DNA of 64,000 nt from JACCZH01 sp963729445 (GTDB lineage: Bacteria; Chloroflexota; Chloroflexia; Thermomicrobiales; CFX8), in assembly GCA_963729445.1 (NCBI GenBank), contig CAVSNU010000005.1, positions 806,001 through 870,000 on the forward strand, in the 5' to 3' direction. Positions 55,181 through 64,000 of this stretch are shown here, piece by piece. The notes under the pieces are model-generated. The model had not been told where the DNA came from. It worked only from the letters and a program-made list of their open reading frames with translations, and searched no databases. Within the stretch, counting starts at the first letter, position 1. Each line of letters begins with the position of its first letter. A program made the position numbers and the translations under genes.

Positions 55181-56848
55181 TTACTGGTCGAATCCCACAT
55201 TGGCACCGTACCCAGTCTTAAAGTTGAAGGCGCCTGAAAAATGTGGCTGGAAGCCCACGATGGCGTCGTCGTAGCCGACAATACGGCGCTCATGGTAGAG
55301 AAACACCATCGGAACCTCTTCGACGACAATCTCCTGCACCTGGCGATAGATCTCGGCCCGCTCCTCCATATCGGTCACTCGGCGGCCTTCGTCTAGCAGC
55401 GCGTCAACCTCTGCATTGCTATACGCCGTGAAGTTGAATTGCTCGGAAGCCGAATGGAACACGTTGTACAGTAGCGCGTCAGGCTCCGGAGTGGTGGTCC
55501 ACCCGATTCGCATCATGTCGTAGTTTTGCGTGGTCACACGGTCGAGGAACGTTCCAAATTCCAGCGTTTCGACGCTCAGTTCGATGTTCAGCTCCGCCAG
55601 CATCGATTGCAAGATCACGGCATCGCGCTGGCCGATATCTCCCTCGGAGATCAACAACGTTGCCTCGAAGCCGTCAGGGTGCGCAGACTGCGCCATCAGC
55701 TCCTTTGCCGTCTCCAGGTCGAAGTCACGGCCCGTGAAGCTCTCATCGTAGGCCCAGGAGGTTGGGGGAAGTGGCCCCTCAGCCTTCACTGCGACGCCCG
55801 GATACACCGTGTCGATCAGCTGCTGCTTATCGATCGCGTGCGCGATCGCTTGACGGACGAGCGGATCATCGAACGGTGCGCGACTGGTATTCAGGCCAAG
55901 CAGCCGGTAATTCGTGCCGATCACCGAGTCGACCACGAGGCCGTCTGTGGTCTCAAGCCGCTCGAGCTCCTGGCCCGGCAGCTCGCCTGCGAGGTGAATT
56001 CCGCCTGTCTCAAGCTCGACAATTCGAGTACTGGTCTCTGGAATAGGGCGGAATACTAGTCGGTCTAGGTTGGCCCGGCCGTCCCAGAAGTCCTCAAAGA
56101 CCTCCAGTGAGATGCTATCGTCAGGAATCCACTCAACGAACTTGAACGGGCCGGTCCCGACAGGGTTGGTATTAAAATCCTCACCAAGTTCCTCGACAGC
56201 GTGCTGCGGCAGGATATACCCATTTCCCAGGCCGCTGATAAACACACCGCTCGGTTCTGCAAGGGTCACTCGCACCGTATAGTCGTCAGGCGTCTCGATG
56301 GTCTCGATGCCCTCAAAGTTGGGGCGGTTCGGGGAGGCAGTGGCGGGGTCTTTGAGGCGTTCCAGGCTGAACTTGACGTCCTCAGCCGTCATCTCTTCGC
56401 CGTCGTGGAACTTGACGCCTTCTCGCAGGGTAAAGACCCATACGCGGCCGTCCTCTTCGATTTCCCAGTCCGTCGCGAGAACTGGAACATAGTTCCCCTC
56501 GAAGTCAGAGGCGATCAACGTTTCAAAGAGCTGGTTATAGACCCTGGACGAATACAGGTCGGTTGACAAATGCGGATCGAGGACCGAGGCGTCTGCGTTA
56601 TTGCCGATGATTAGCTCACCACCTACAGGCACGTCATTCGATGCCGGTTCAGTAGTTTCACCCGACAAAGCGTCATCGCGCTCAGTCGGTGTCTCGCTCG
56701 TCTCGGTTGTAGCGGTCAGCGTGGTCTCCTGCGTCGGTTGCCCGCCAGTTTCTTCATCGTCGTCCGAATCCTCAGGGGCCCCACCTCCACATGCCGCCAG
56801 CAACAGCATGATGGCAACAAACAACAGCAGGGTCTTCGGAAGTCTCAC
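55181..56848 (-). CDS. peptide ABC transporter substrate-binding lipoprotein
   Basis: This 555-residue SBP_bac_5 protein has a Sec-type lipoprotein leader ending at LLLAAC (Cys20), a long Thr/Glu-rich linker to about residue 75, then GNNADASVLDPHLSTDLYSSRVYNQLFETL, the FTLREGVKFHDGEEMTAEDVKFSLERL block and a normal second lobe to the C-terminus. It is intact, in contrast to the frameshifted binding protein at 12959. It is the first gene of the second peptide importer. Ligand may be a peptide or another small amide. Confidence 0.93.
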   Translation of the reverse strand: MRLPKTLLLFVAIMLLLAACGGGAPEDSDDDEETGGQPTQETTLTATTETSETPTERDDALSGETTEPASNDVPVGGELIIGNNADASVLDPHLSTDLYSSRVYNQLFETLIASDFEGNYVPVLATDWEIEEDGRVWVFTLREGVKFHDGEEMTAEDVKFSLERLKDPATASPNRPNFEGIETIETPDDYTVRVTLAEPSGVFISGLGNGYILPQHAVEELGEDFNTNPVGTGPFKFVEWIPDDSISLEVFEDFWDGRANLDRLVFRPIPETSTRIVELETGGIHLAGELPGQELERLETTDGLVVDSVIGTNYRLLGLNTSRAPFDDPLVRQAIAHAIDKQQLIDTVYPGVAVKAEGPLPPTSWAYDESFTGRDFDLETAKELMAQSAHPDGFEATLLISEGDIGQRDAVILQSMLAELNIELSVETLEFGTFLDRVTTQNYDMMRIGWTTTPEPDALLYNVFHSASEQFNFTAYSNAEVDALLDEGRRVTDMEERAEIYRQVQEIVVEEVPMVFLYHERRIVGYDDAIVGFQPHFSGAFNFKTGYGANVGFDQ

Positions 56849-57073
56849 GCTTCTCTACCTCCTATGCACAATGCTCAATCTGCAACACTCGTTCGACCGC
56901 TCATCCAATAGGAGGTGAGGAATCGATCTACAGCCGGGACATGCTAGAAGCGCTATGAGAATTTGTCAACTAAATGCAGCAATCGTGATTGTTCAAAGAT
57001 TGGTAGTGATGAGCTATTCTGTGCTGGCATAGAGGACGACGCACGAAGATTCAACTACGGAAGGATCAGGGGG

Positions 57074-58225
57074 ATGGGACACTTCGGCACATACGACTTC
57101 GGCTTGACTGAGGAGCAGGAGGCCCGGGCGCAGCGGCTGCACCAGGAGAGCATCGTCATTGACACCCTCTTTCAGGGCCCGCTCAGTCACCACTCCTTCA
57201 CCGAGGAGATGGTGGCGCAGCTCAAGACCGAGTTCGAGCAGCACCGCGACGCCCAGAAGGGGCTCTGGTCGGCCGTCGAGCTGCCGGTGCGCGCCGCCAT
57301 TAGGGGCGAGTTCCCGGAGTTCAGGGCGGTCTGGGATGCCTCCGGCATCACCGCCGGCAACCGTCAGGTGGGCGGCGACGTGCCGGGTGCCGAGGTGCCC
57401 TGGTTCGCGCTCAATCAGGCGCAGTTCGACAACCTGCCTTGGCTCCTCAAAGCCACCAAAGCCGAGGATTTTCGCCGTGCCAAGCGTGATGGGCTGCACG
57501 CCGGGTTCGTCTCCACCCAGAACACGCTGCAGTTCGGCGACGACCTGGGCAAGATCAACCAGTCCTGGGAGCTGGGTCTGCGCATGATTCAGCTGACCTA
57601 CAACTCGGTGAACTTCGTCGGGGGCGGCTGTACCGACCGGGTGGATTGTGGCGTCACCGACTTCGGGGTCAAGTTCATCGGGCGCATGAACGAGCTCGGC
57701 ATCATCGTCGACACCGGGCACTGCGGCAAGCAGACGACCCTGGACGCCTGCACGCTCTCGACGACGCCGGTCGTGGCCTCGCACACCTCGGCCGCCGGCG
57801 TATACCAGCACGACCGGGCCAAGAGCGACGAGGAGCTCCGGGCGATCGCGGCGACCGGCGGCTACATCGGGGTGTACGCGGTGGGGATGTTCCTGACCGA
57901 CGACAAGCAGGCGTCGATCGAGCACATGCTCGATCACATCCATTACATCGCGCAACTGGTGGGGCCGGAGTACGTCGGCATCGGCTCGGACTGGCCCATG
58001 CAGGCACCAGAGTGGGGCGTGCAGAAGCTCGCCGAGTACGCGATGACGATTGGTTTCCGCCCCGAGCATGGGGTGGGAGCCCCGAAGAATCTGATCGGCT
58101 TCGATGACTATCGCGACTTCGTCAACATCACGCGAGGGTTGGTGGCAAGAGGCTACTCCGACGAGGATGTCTGCGGCATCCTCGGGGGGAACTTCCTGCG
58201 CGTGTTTGAGCAGGTCTGCGGCTAA
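57074..58225 (+). CDS. membrane dipeptidase (M19)-family protein with incomplete metal site
   Basis: A 383-residue M19-fold protein. Recognisable parts are LTYNSVNFVGGGCTDR, GIIVDTGHCGKQT, VVASHTSAAGVYQHDRAKSD, and HYIAQLVGPEYVGIGSDWP. True M19 enzymes also need an N-terminal His-x-Asp and a bridging Glu; at the first place the sequence reads VIDTLFQGPLS and at the second FVSTQNTLQ, so those ligands are absent. Peptidase activity is therefore doubtful. The start at 57074 is supported by GGAAGGATCAGGGGG; the longer frame has no family similarity. It is convergent with the helicase genes. Confidence 0.82.
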   Translation: MGHFGTYDFGLTEEQEARAQRLHQESIVIDTLFQGPLSHHSFTEEMVAQLKTEFEQHRDAQKGLWSAVELPVRAAIRGEFPEFRAVWDASGITAGNRQVGGDVPGAEVPWFALNQAQFDNLPWLLKATKAEDFRRAKRDGLHAGFVSTQNTLQFGDDLGKINQSWELGLRMIQLTYNSVNFVGGGCTDRVDCGVTDFGVKFIGRMNELGIIVDTGHCGKQTTLDACTLSTTPVVASHTSAAGVYQHDRAKSDEELRAIAATGGYIGVYAVGMFLTDDKQASIEHMLDHIHYIAQLVGPEYVGIGSDWPMQAPEWGVQKLAEYAMTIGFRPEHGVGAPKNLIGFDDYRDFVNITRGLVARGYSDEDVCGILGGNFLRVFEQVCG

Positions 58226-58305
58226 CGGGTAGTAGCGCGGATAGCTGCCGTCTTACCGACCAACACGCCTGTGCCAGGTCAGGCTTCGATCCAGCACGTG
58301 AGCGT

Positions 58306-61285
58306 TCAGCGACAGAACGCGCCTTGACATGTACAGGCGTACTGGCCGTGAGCGATACCGGCGAGCGCTGAGTCGATGCGCTGGCGCGCACCGTCGAGAT
58401 CCATCGTGGCGACGTCGATCCGTACCCAGTTGTCATGACGGACGAAGGCCATCGTGGCGTAGTCCGGCTCGAGATGGAGCGCTTCCCGGCAAGCCATGAC
58501 GTAGATCGGCAGCTGCAGGTCGTGCATGACTTCAGCCTTCGATTTGTTCGCGCGGTTGGTCTTGTAGTCGACGATTTCGATCTTGCCGTCCGCGGTGCGC
58601 TGGATGCGGTCAATGAATCCACGGATAACGGGAACATCTCGGCCACTCCCCAGGCGCAGATGGAACTCGCGCTCGGTCATCAGCGGTTGAGCCGTAGCGT
58701 CGTCGTGCTTGAGGAAACCGGCGATGGCGCGCTGCGTGGCGGCAGACTCGAACTCGGCGCTGGCGTCGCTGAAGTTCCTGCTTACCAGGCTGGATAGATC
58801 GAGCTCGGTCCCAGCTTCCTGCGCGAGATGCAGCGTGTGCAGCGCGTCATGAAAGGCGGAGCCGAGCTGGGTCTGCCAGTCGTTGGCGGGATTGTCCGGC
58901 ACACCAACGAGGTAGTGCAAAAGATACAGTCTGGGGCAGCGCTCGTAGGTACTGATCTGGCTGTAGGAATAGACGCGGGAGAGGCTCGGCTGGAAGGTTG
59001 GGTCGGCGAGCGTGCGTTTCAGCCACTCAAGCTCCCGGGCTCTTGCTCTCCGGCGCTCTCTGTAGCGAGAGAGCCCAGTCTCGAGAGCGACCATCGCGCT
59101 CTGCTCTTCCGGCTTGCCTTTCCAGAAGTCAGCCCAAGCGCAGCCAAAGTGCGAGAAGTCGTCCTTCGGGTCGAGCCTGGCATTGGTTGCATCGAAGAAG
59201 GTTCTGATCGGCGGCCGAGCATCTTGCTGCGTTGACGCTGGAAGGTCGATTTCTTCCGTGAGATCGGCGAAGGAGTCTAATAGCTCGAAGCGCTTCGCGT
59301 TGCGTGTGCGGCTCGGGGTGGCGTTCGGCCCAGGTCAGATAGAGATGCTCTCTGGCACGCGTGACGGCCACGTAGTACAAGCGGCGCTCCTCGTCGTCGG
59401 CAAGCCGGTCCTCGACCCCTTTCACCGCCTTCAGGTAGCTTTCGCGGTCGTCAAAATCGCAGCGCGGAGGATAGAGATCGCGATCGTGGCGCAGCGGTGG
59501 CGGGATGAGTTTGGACACCGAGTCGCTAGGGGAGCCCGCGTCCCGCTGGTTCATGCCGGCCAGCGCAACGGCGTCGAATTCCAGGCCCTTCGCGGCGTGG
59601 ATCGTCATGAGTGCGACCGCGTCTGTCGGCGGCGCGAGGTCGATGCTGGCCTCGTCCGACCTCATCTGCGAGAGGGCATCGAGGTAGTCAACGAAGGCGG
59701 GCAGCGAGCGGTCGATGCCGTTCTCCGTAAACTGCCGCGCGATCGACACGAGCTGCTCGAGCGCCTGGCTCTCTTCACCGCGACAGTTCGGGATCTGGCG
59801 GTCGACGATCTGACGGGTGAGGACATCAATCTGCTGGCTGTGGGCCGCACGAATCAAGCCGCCGAGGTCGTCGCAGAGTGCCCCGGCAGCGGCAACAACT
59901 TCCTGGGGAACGTCGGGTGGCGGGTTGGACACAATCTCGCGTAGCGCGGTGAGATAGTTTGACGATCTCAGGTAGCGGCGTAGCTCGAAGACCGTGCGGT
60001 CGTTCAGACCACAACGGGGGCTTGTCAGCACGCGCACTGCGCTCGGTGTGTCGGCCGGATTCTGAAGCAGGCGCAGCATGGCAACTGCGTCCTTGACAGC
60101 AGGAAAGTCGAACAGCGCTTGCCCACCCAGGATCTGATAAGGGACACCCTCCCGCTCGAATGCGCGTGCGAGCGCCGGGAGAAGCTTGCGTTTCCTCACC
60201 AGCACCGCGAGATCGGTAGCGCCCTCCCGTCGATGCGCCGCGAAGGTCTGGGCGATCCATGCGCACTCATCCGCCCACTCCTCGGCATGTCCGATGATGG
60301 GTGCCGGACCGTCGCGATTCTCGTGTGCCCGCAAGTACGCAGCCATGTCGATGTCGCTGACGATGCGGTTGGCGACATCGAGAATGCGCTGATGTGACCG
60401 GAAGTTGGTGCTGAGCTCGACATCGGCGACATGTTCAATTTCGTCGGAGAAGCGCTGAATGTTGTCGACGGCGGCCCCGCGAAACCGGTAGATCGACTGC
60501 TGCGGGTCGCCAACAACACGTAAGTCGTAGTCCGGCGCGGCCAGCCGCTTGACCAGCTCGGCCTGGGCATAGTTCGTGTCTTGATACTCGTCCACCACAA
60601 AGACGCGATACCGCTCGCGGTATTCGGCAAGTAGATTGGGATCGTTGTCGAGCGCCCGCACGGCGAGTGCGATCTGGTCACCGAAGTCGAGGGCCCCGCG
60701 CTGGTGGCATTGCTCCTGGTAGCGCTCGTACACCCTCAGGAAGTCGCGCATCTCGGCGGCATGCAGCTCGTCCTCAGGAGGGATGGTGGCGATGTAGTCG
60801 CACACGGATTGGGGCGTGACGAGCTCATCCTTGCAGCGACTGACGAGATCGACGAGCTCATTGACCGCGCCGGCAAAGTTGGTCAGGTCACGCTGCTCGA
60901 TCTCATCCTCGGCGCGTAGGATCTGGCGCACGATCAACCAGGATTCGACCGTCGAGAGCAACCTGGGCTGCGCCGGAAGGTCCAACCCCTGCGACCCGTC
61001 CGAGACGATCTGCCCGCCGAAGGAGTGGTAGGTGCCGCTCCAGACCCCAATCTGGCTGTCGTTGAGGCTGCGTTGGAGCCTCTCGCTCAACTCCCCGGCG
61101 GCTGCGTTGGTGAAGGTGAGCGCGACGATCTGGTCCGGAAGGGCCTCCTCGGACCGGATCAAATGGGCGATGTGGGCCGTCATGGTGGCCGTTTTGCCTG
61201 AGCCGGCTCCGGCGATGATCCTCAGCGGCCCAGAACGATGCTCGATTGCCCTCGCCTGGGCTGCTGTCCAGCGTGGCTCAACCAT
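58306..61285 (-). CDS. UvrD/PcrA-type helicase fused to RecB-like nuclease, frameshifted (AdnB-like)
   Basis: A superfamily 1A helicase with Walker A AGAGSGKT (25-32), Walker B VVDEYQDTNYAQ, motif III GDPQQSIYRFRGA, motif IV LSTNFRSHQ, motif V ALMTIHAAKGLEFDAVALAGM and motif VI RRLYYVAVTRAREH. A PD-(D/E)xK nuclease follows with VIRGFIDRIQ, IEIVDYKTNRAN and LPIYVMACR. C-terminal Cys (YACTCQGAFC) plus RCPRLYLL may bind an Fe-S cluster, but spacing is irregular. A one-base shift near 59300 separates the two parts; corrected length about 992 residues. The ATG at 61285 overlaps the upstream gene by 8 bp. Confidence 0.85.
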
Positions 61286-64000
61286 CCTCGTTTGCTCCCT
61301 CACAGACATGGCGGAAAGCGCAGTCGCGGCAGGTGTAGGCTGTGGTGACGGTCTGGAACTCGTTGGCCAGAATCCGCCCCGCCGTTTCCAGGATGGATCC
61401 CGCCGTCGCGTCAATGGTGTCGCTGTCGCTTCCGAGCGTCTGGATCTGTTTCTTCTCCTCAAACTCCTGCGCGAACCGGCCCGGGCGGTCGAGCTTGTGA
61501 CCGAGCAGGTAGATCGCCGCCTCGGGAGACATCTCCGGATGCAAGTGCTTGTACGCCAACTGGTAGATGCCAAGCTGGAGCTCCCGTTTGGACTTCGTGA
61601 CATCCTTGCTGGTTTTGTAATCGATAATCTCGATCGTTCCGTCCGGTCTCCGGGATACGCAGTCGATCCGTCCGACGATACGGTGCTGGCCGAGGGGCGC
61701 ATCGAAACGCACCTCAACATCCAGGATCTCGCGCTCCTGATCTCGCTCGTAGGCATAGAAGCGGCGCAACATCAGCTCGCTCTGCTGGCGCACTTGTCGT
61801 TCCTGAGCGGGACTCTCGAAGCCGTCCGCCTTCCACGACGATCGAAACTGCTCGACAAACTGGGCTTCCGAGGGGAACGCCGCATCCCGGCGTTGCTCGT
61901 TCATCCATTGGATGGTGTTGTGTACGGCGGTGCCGCGCATCGTGTAGGGCGAGCTGCGATCGTCCGGGAGGCCGAGCACGTAACCGTAGTAGTATCGACG
62001 CGGACAGGCCGCATAACTCTCCAGCGCGGAAAATGAGAGGCGCAACGACTCGTTCCCCAGGTGGGGCAGCGGGGCTGAGGTCGTTCGCCAACTGCTCGCA
62101 CCCGGAAGCTCGTTGAGCGTCCACTGGGCCAGGAAGATGTCGGACAGCGTGTCGCCTGTCATATCTGTCGTATCGAGTGACCGGGCAATTGTTTCGTGCT
62201 GCGCCCGGGCGAGAGCGTCGGCGCTCCAGGCGAAGTCGCCTTCGGGCGCAATCGCATCCGCGAGCAGGTGCTTACCGGCGTTGCGTATCTCGGTCAGGAA
62301 AATGGAGGGGCCAGCTCGCGATTGACCGTAACTGTTGGCGTAGGAGAGGTACAGGTGGTTACTGGCTCGCGTTGCAGCCACGTAGCCCAGCCGTCGTTCT
62401 TCCTCCAGGAAGAGTCGCCTTCGGTCCGCGTCGCGTTTTAGACTACCGGAGCTTTCAAAACCCAAACTCTCAGTCTGGTTCAGATCCAACCCACGATCCA
62501 GGCGGAGGTTGAGGGGGAAACGACCTCCAGCCATGCCCGCGACAAACACATGGGCGAATTCGAGTCCCTTGGCGGCATGTACCGTCATGATCTGAACGCC
62601 GGAGACACCAGGTTCGGGCTGGTCGGTTGTGGACGTCTCGGCCTCCAGCTCGTCGATAAGCCCAAGCCTGGCGATTCCTGCTTCGGCAAGCTGCTTGGCA
62701 CGCTCGATCGTGCGCTGCAGCGAGCGAACGTAGCGGTAGTCATCTTTGGTGACGGTTTCACCGAGCGGCAAGCGCCCGCAGATCATTGCTGCGCCAAAGA
62801 CCTGTTCCGGTAGCGAGCGCTCGGCGAGCTCGTCGAGCTTCGCAAGCATCCGGCGTGCTATCGGGGCGATGAATGGATCGAGCTCGGTAAGGGCCGTGAC
62901 GAGATTCTCGTCAGCCATATGCGCGTCAATCTGCGCCGCCGGGATGCGGATCGCGTCGATGCCCTGACAGGTAAGGATGCGGATCAGGTCGCCGGGGCGC
63001 GTCTCATCGATCAGCCGCAACACCGCCAGAACATCCGCAACGGCGTCGTCGGCTGACCGTGAGGAGTCGCCAGCATTCGAACGCAATCCATGTGCGCGAA
63101 GGGCATGTTCGATCGGCCCAGCACCAATCTGGACACTGCGCAGGAGGATGGCGATGTGCTCCAGCGGCACATTCTCAAGCCAGTGCAACCGGGCAATCTG
63201 CCGGGCGATCAGATGCGCCTCCTCGTGCTCGTCGCTTGTTTGCGTCAGTGTCGGAACGGCGCCGGCGCGCGCATCATGCGCGAACAGCTCCTCGCGGTGG
63301 TTGGTGGTGTTCACCGCGATCAGGGCATTCGCGACATCGAGGATGTTCTGGTGGGAGCGGAAATTTCGCGAGAGATGGACCGTCGTGACATTGGGATAGC
63401 GCGTGGCCATGTCTGACAGGAAGCTGTGACTCGCGCCACGAAAGGCATAAATCGATTGGTCGACATCCCCCACGACGGTGAGGTTGCCGCCGTCTCCGGC
63501 GAGTTGCTGGATCAAGAGCGATTGAGCCTGGTTGATGTCCTGGTACTCATCGACAAGGATGTGCTTGAACGTCCTTCGCCAGCGTTGGAGAGTGGCCGGA
63601 TTGTCTTCAAAGGTCTCGATCAGTCTGGTTTGAAGCTCGCCCCAGTCAAAGTCACGGTCTCCGCAGATGAGCTCCCGTTGATACAGGTCGTAGGCGGTCG
63701 CGAGGTCGCGCAGGTGCGCATCATTGCGGCTTCGAGCGATGTGGATTACCTGGCTGGGATCGAGGTGCTCATCCTTGGCCCGGTCGATCAACGTGAGCGC
63801 TTGCCGTACCAGCTCCGGGTGCCGCGAGCCATACGCGGGGAACTCGTGCCCCTTGATTGCGGTTTCCAGCAGGGCTCGACGTGCCTGCCCTTCGAGCACT
63901 CGCGGGGCGGGAAGCCCCTGGCGGCCGCGTTCGATGCGCAAGATCCGCTGGCAGAAGGCGTGGAACGTTTCGACCCAGAACTCGCTGTAGCTGCGGTCCA
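61278..64000 (-). CDS. UvrD/PcrA-type helicase-nuclease, N-terminus beyond window (AdnA-like)
   Basis: A second superfamily 1 helicase-nuclease, incomplete at its N-terminus because it continues past the window edge; residues before the helicase Ib-like FWVETFHAFCQRIL are missing. Motifs II VDEYQDINQAQ, III GDVDQSIYAFRGA, IV LSRNFRSHQ, V QIMTVHAAKGLEF and VI RRLGYVAATRAS are intact. The nuclease has GRIDCVSRR, IEIIDYKTSK and QLGIYQLAY, with Fe-S cysteines in YAACPRRYYYG and YTCRDCAFRHVC. It is followed by the other helicase-nuclease with an 8-bp overlap. The pair resembles AdnAB, a DNA end-resection machine, in layout. Confidence 0.88.
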   Translation of the reverse strand, partial: DRSYSEFWVETFHAFCQRILRIERGRQGLPAPRVLEGQARRALLETAIKGHEFPAYGSRHPELVRQALTLIDRAKDEHLDPSQVIHIARSRNDAHLRDLATAYDLYQRELICGDRDFDWGELQTRLIETFEDNPATLQRWRRTFKHILVDEYQDINQAQSLLIQQLAGDGGNLTVVGDVDQSIYAFRGASHSFLSDMATRYPNVTTVHLSRNFRSHQNILDVANALIAVNTTNHREELFAHDARAGAVPTLTQTSDEHEEAHLIARQIARLHWLENVPLEHIAILLRSVQIGAGPIEHALRAHGLRSNAGDSSRSADDAVADVLAVLRLIDETRPGDLIRILTCQGIDAIRIPAAQIDAHMADENLVTALTELDPFIAPIARRMLAKLDELAERSLPEQVFGAAMICGRLPLGETVTKDDYRYVRSLQRTIERAKQLAEAGIARLGLIDELEAETSTTDQPEPGVSGVQIMTVHAAKGLEFAHVFVAGMAGGRFPLNLRLDRGLDLNQTESLGFESSGSLKRDADRRRLFLEEERRLGYVAATRASNHLYLSYANSYGQSRAGPSIFLTEIRNAGKHLLADAIAPEGDFAWSADALARAQHETIARSLDTTDMTGDTLSDIFLAQWTLNELPGASSWRTTSAPLPHLGNESLRLSFSALESYAACPRRYYYGYVLGLPDDRSSPYTMRGTAVHNTIQWMNEQRRDAAFPSEAQFVEQFRSSWKADGFESPAQERQVRQQSELMLRRFYAYERDQEREILDVEVRFDAPLGQHRIVGRIDCVSRRPDGTIEIIDYKTSKDVTKSKRELQLGIYQLAYKHLHPEMSPEAAIYLLGHKLDRPGRFAQEFEEKKQIQTLGSDSDTIDATAGSILETAGRILANEFQTVTTAYTCRDCAFRHVCEGANEDG

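Overview
The window is a bacterial chromosome segment of moderately high GC content with tightly packed genes, short Shine-Dalgarno-led operons and many substrate-binding lipoproteins that carry a lipobox, some of them with twin-arginine leaders. No rRNA, tRNA, CRISPR array, transposase or integrase is visible. Gene style (Tat-type lipoprotein binding proteins, peptide and betaine ABC importers, a 4-hydroxyphenylacetate-type meta-cleavage cluster, AdnAB-like helicase-nucleases) suggests a Chloroflexota relative near Thermomicrobia/Sphaerobacter. That is an inference from gene content; no marker gene is present to prove it.

Layout. 0-4.2 kb: a YetF/DUF421 membrane pair, a glycogen-binding-fold protein, an IclR regulator, and a strange in-frame chimera of a serine beta-lactamase-like hydrolase with half of a peptide-binding protein. 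4.4-6.4 kb: an enoyl-CoA hydratase and a CaiB/BaiF CoA-transferase, together broken by five single-base insertions, ending in a 46-bp perfect palindrome. 6.5-10.4 kb: EamA and MFS exporters and an SRPBCC-SRPBCC-ArsR operon. 11-16.8 kb: a DppA/B/C-type peptide importer, divergent from a class III aminotransferase and a carboxymuconolactone decarboxylase-family protein. 16.8-25.6 kb: an RDD protein, then a glycan-assembly block (NTP_transf_5 protein, three glycosyltransferases, and a divergent 1,153-residue GT-C-like membrane protein). 25.7-27.7 kb: an AT-richer island behind a perfect consensus promoter, holding MauE-like, Cys-rich Tat-secreted and DUF4367-like proteins, next to a remnant of a betaine permease. 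27.7-32.7 kb: a betaine ABC importer with two paralogous binding proteins.

33-38 kb: a glycosyltransferase, a DapA-family lyase/aldolase, a fumarylacetoacetate-hydrolase-fold enzyme and an argininosuccinate-lyase homologue that lacks the usual catalytic His motif. 38.6-43.4 kb: a complete sugar ABC importer (binding protein, two permeases, MalK-type ATPase). 43.7-50.0 kb: HpaB-like monooxygenase, flavin reductase, extradiol dioxygenase, small membrane proteins, an unknown 286-residue protein, a repeat-rich gap and a second FAH-fold enzyme. 50.0-58.2 kb: amidohydrolase (frameshifted), LLM oxidoreductase, a second DppA/B/C-type importer and an M19 dipeptidase homologue lacking key metal ligands. 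58.3-64 kb: two overlapping helicase-nuclease genes of AdnAB type, the upstream one running off the window.

The overall theme is a heterotroph that imports peptides, sugars and betaine and degrades aromatic and acyl-CoA compounds. The most novel-looking item is the three-gene Cys-rich secreted-protein module at 25.9-27.6 kb. Several genes carry single-base frameshifts; sequencing or assembly error and real decay cannot be told apart from this sequence alone.
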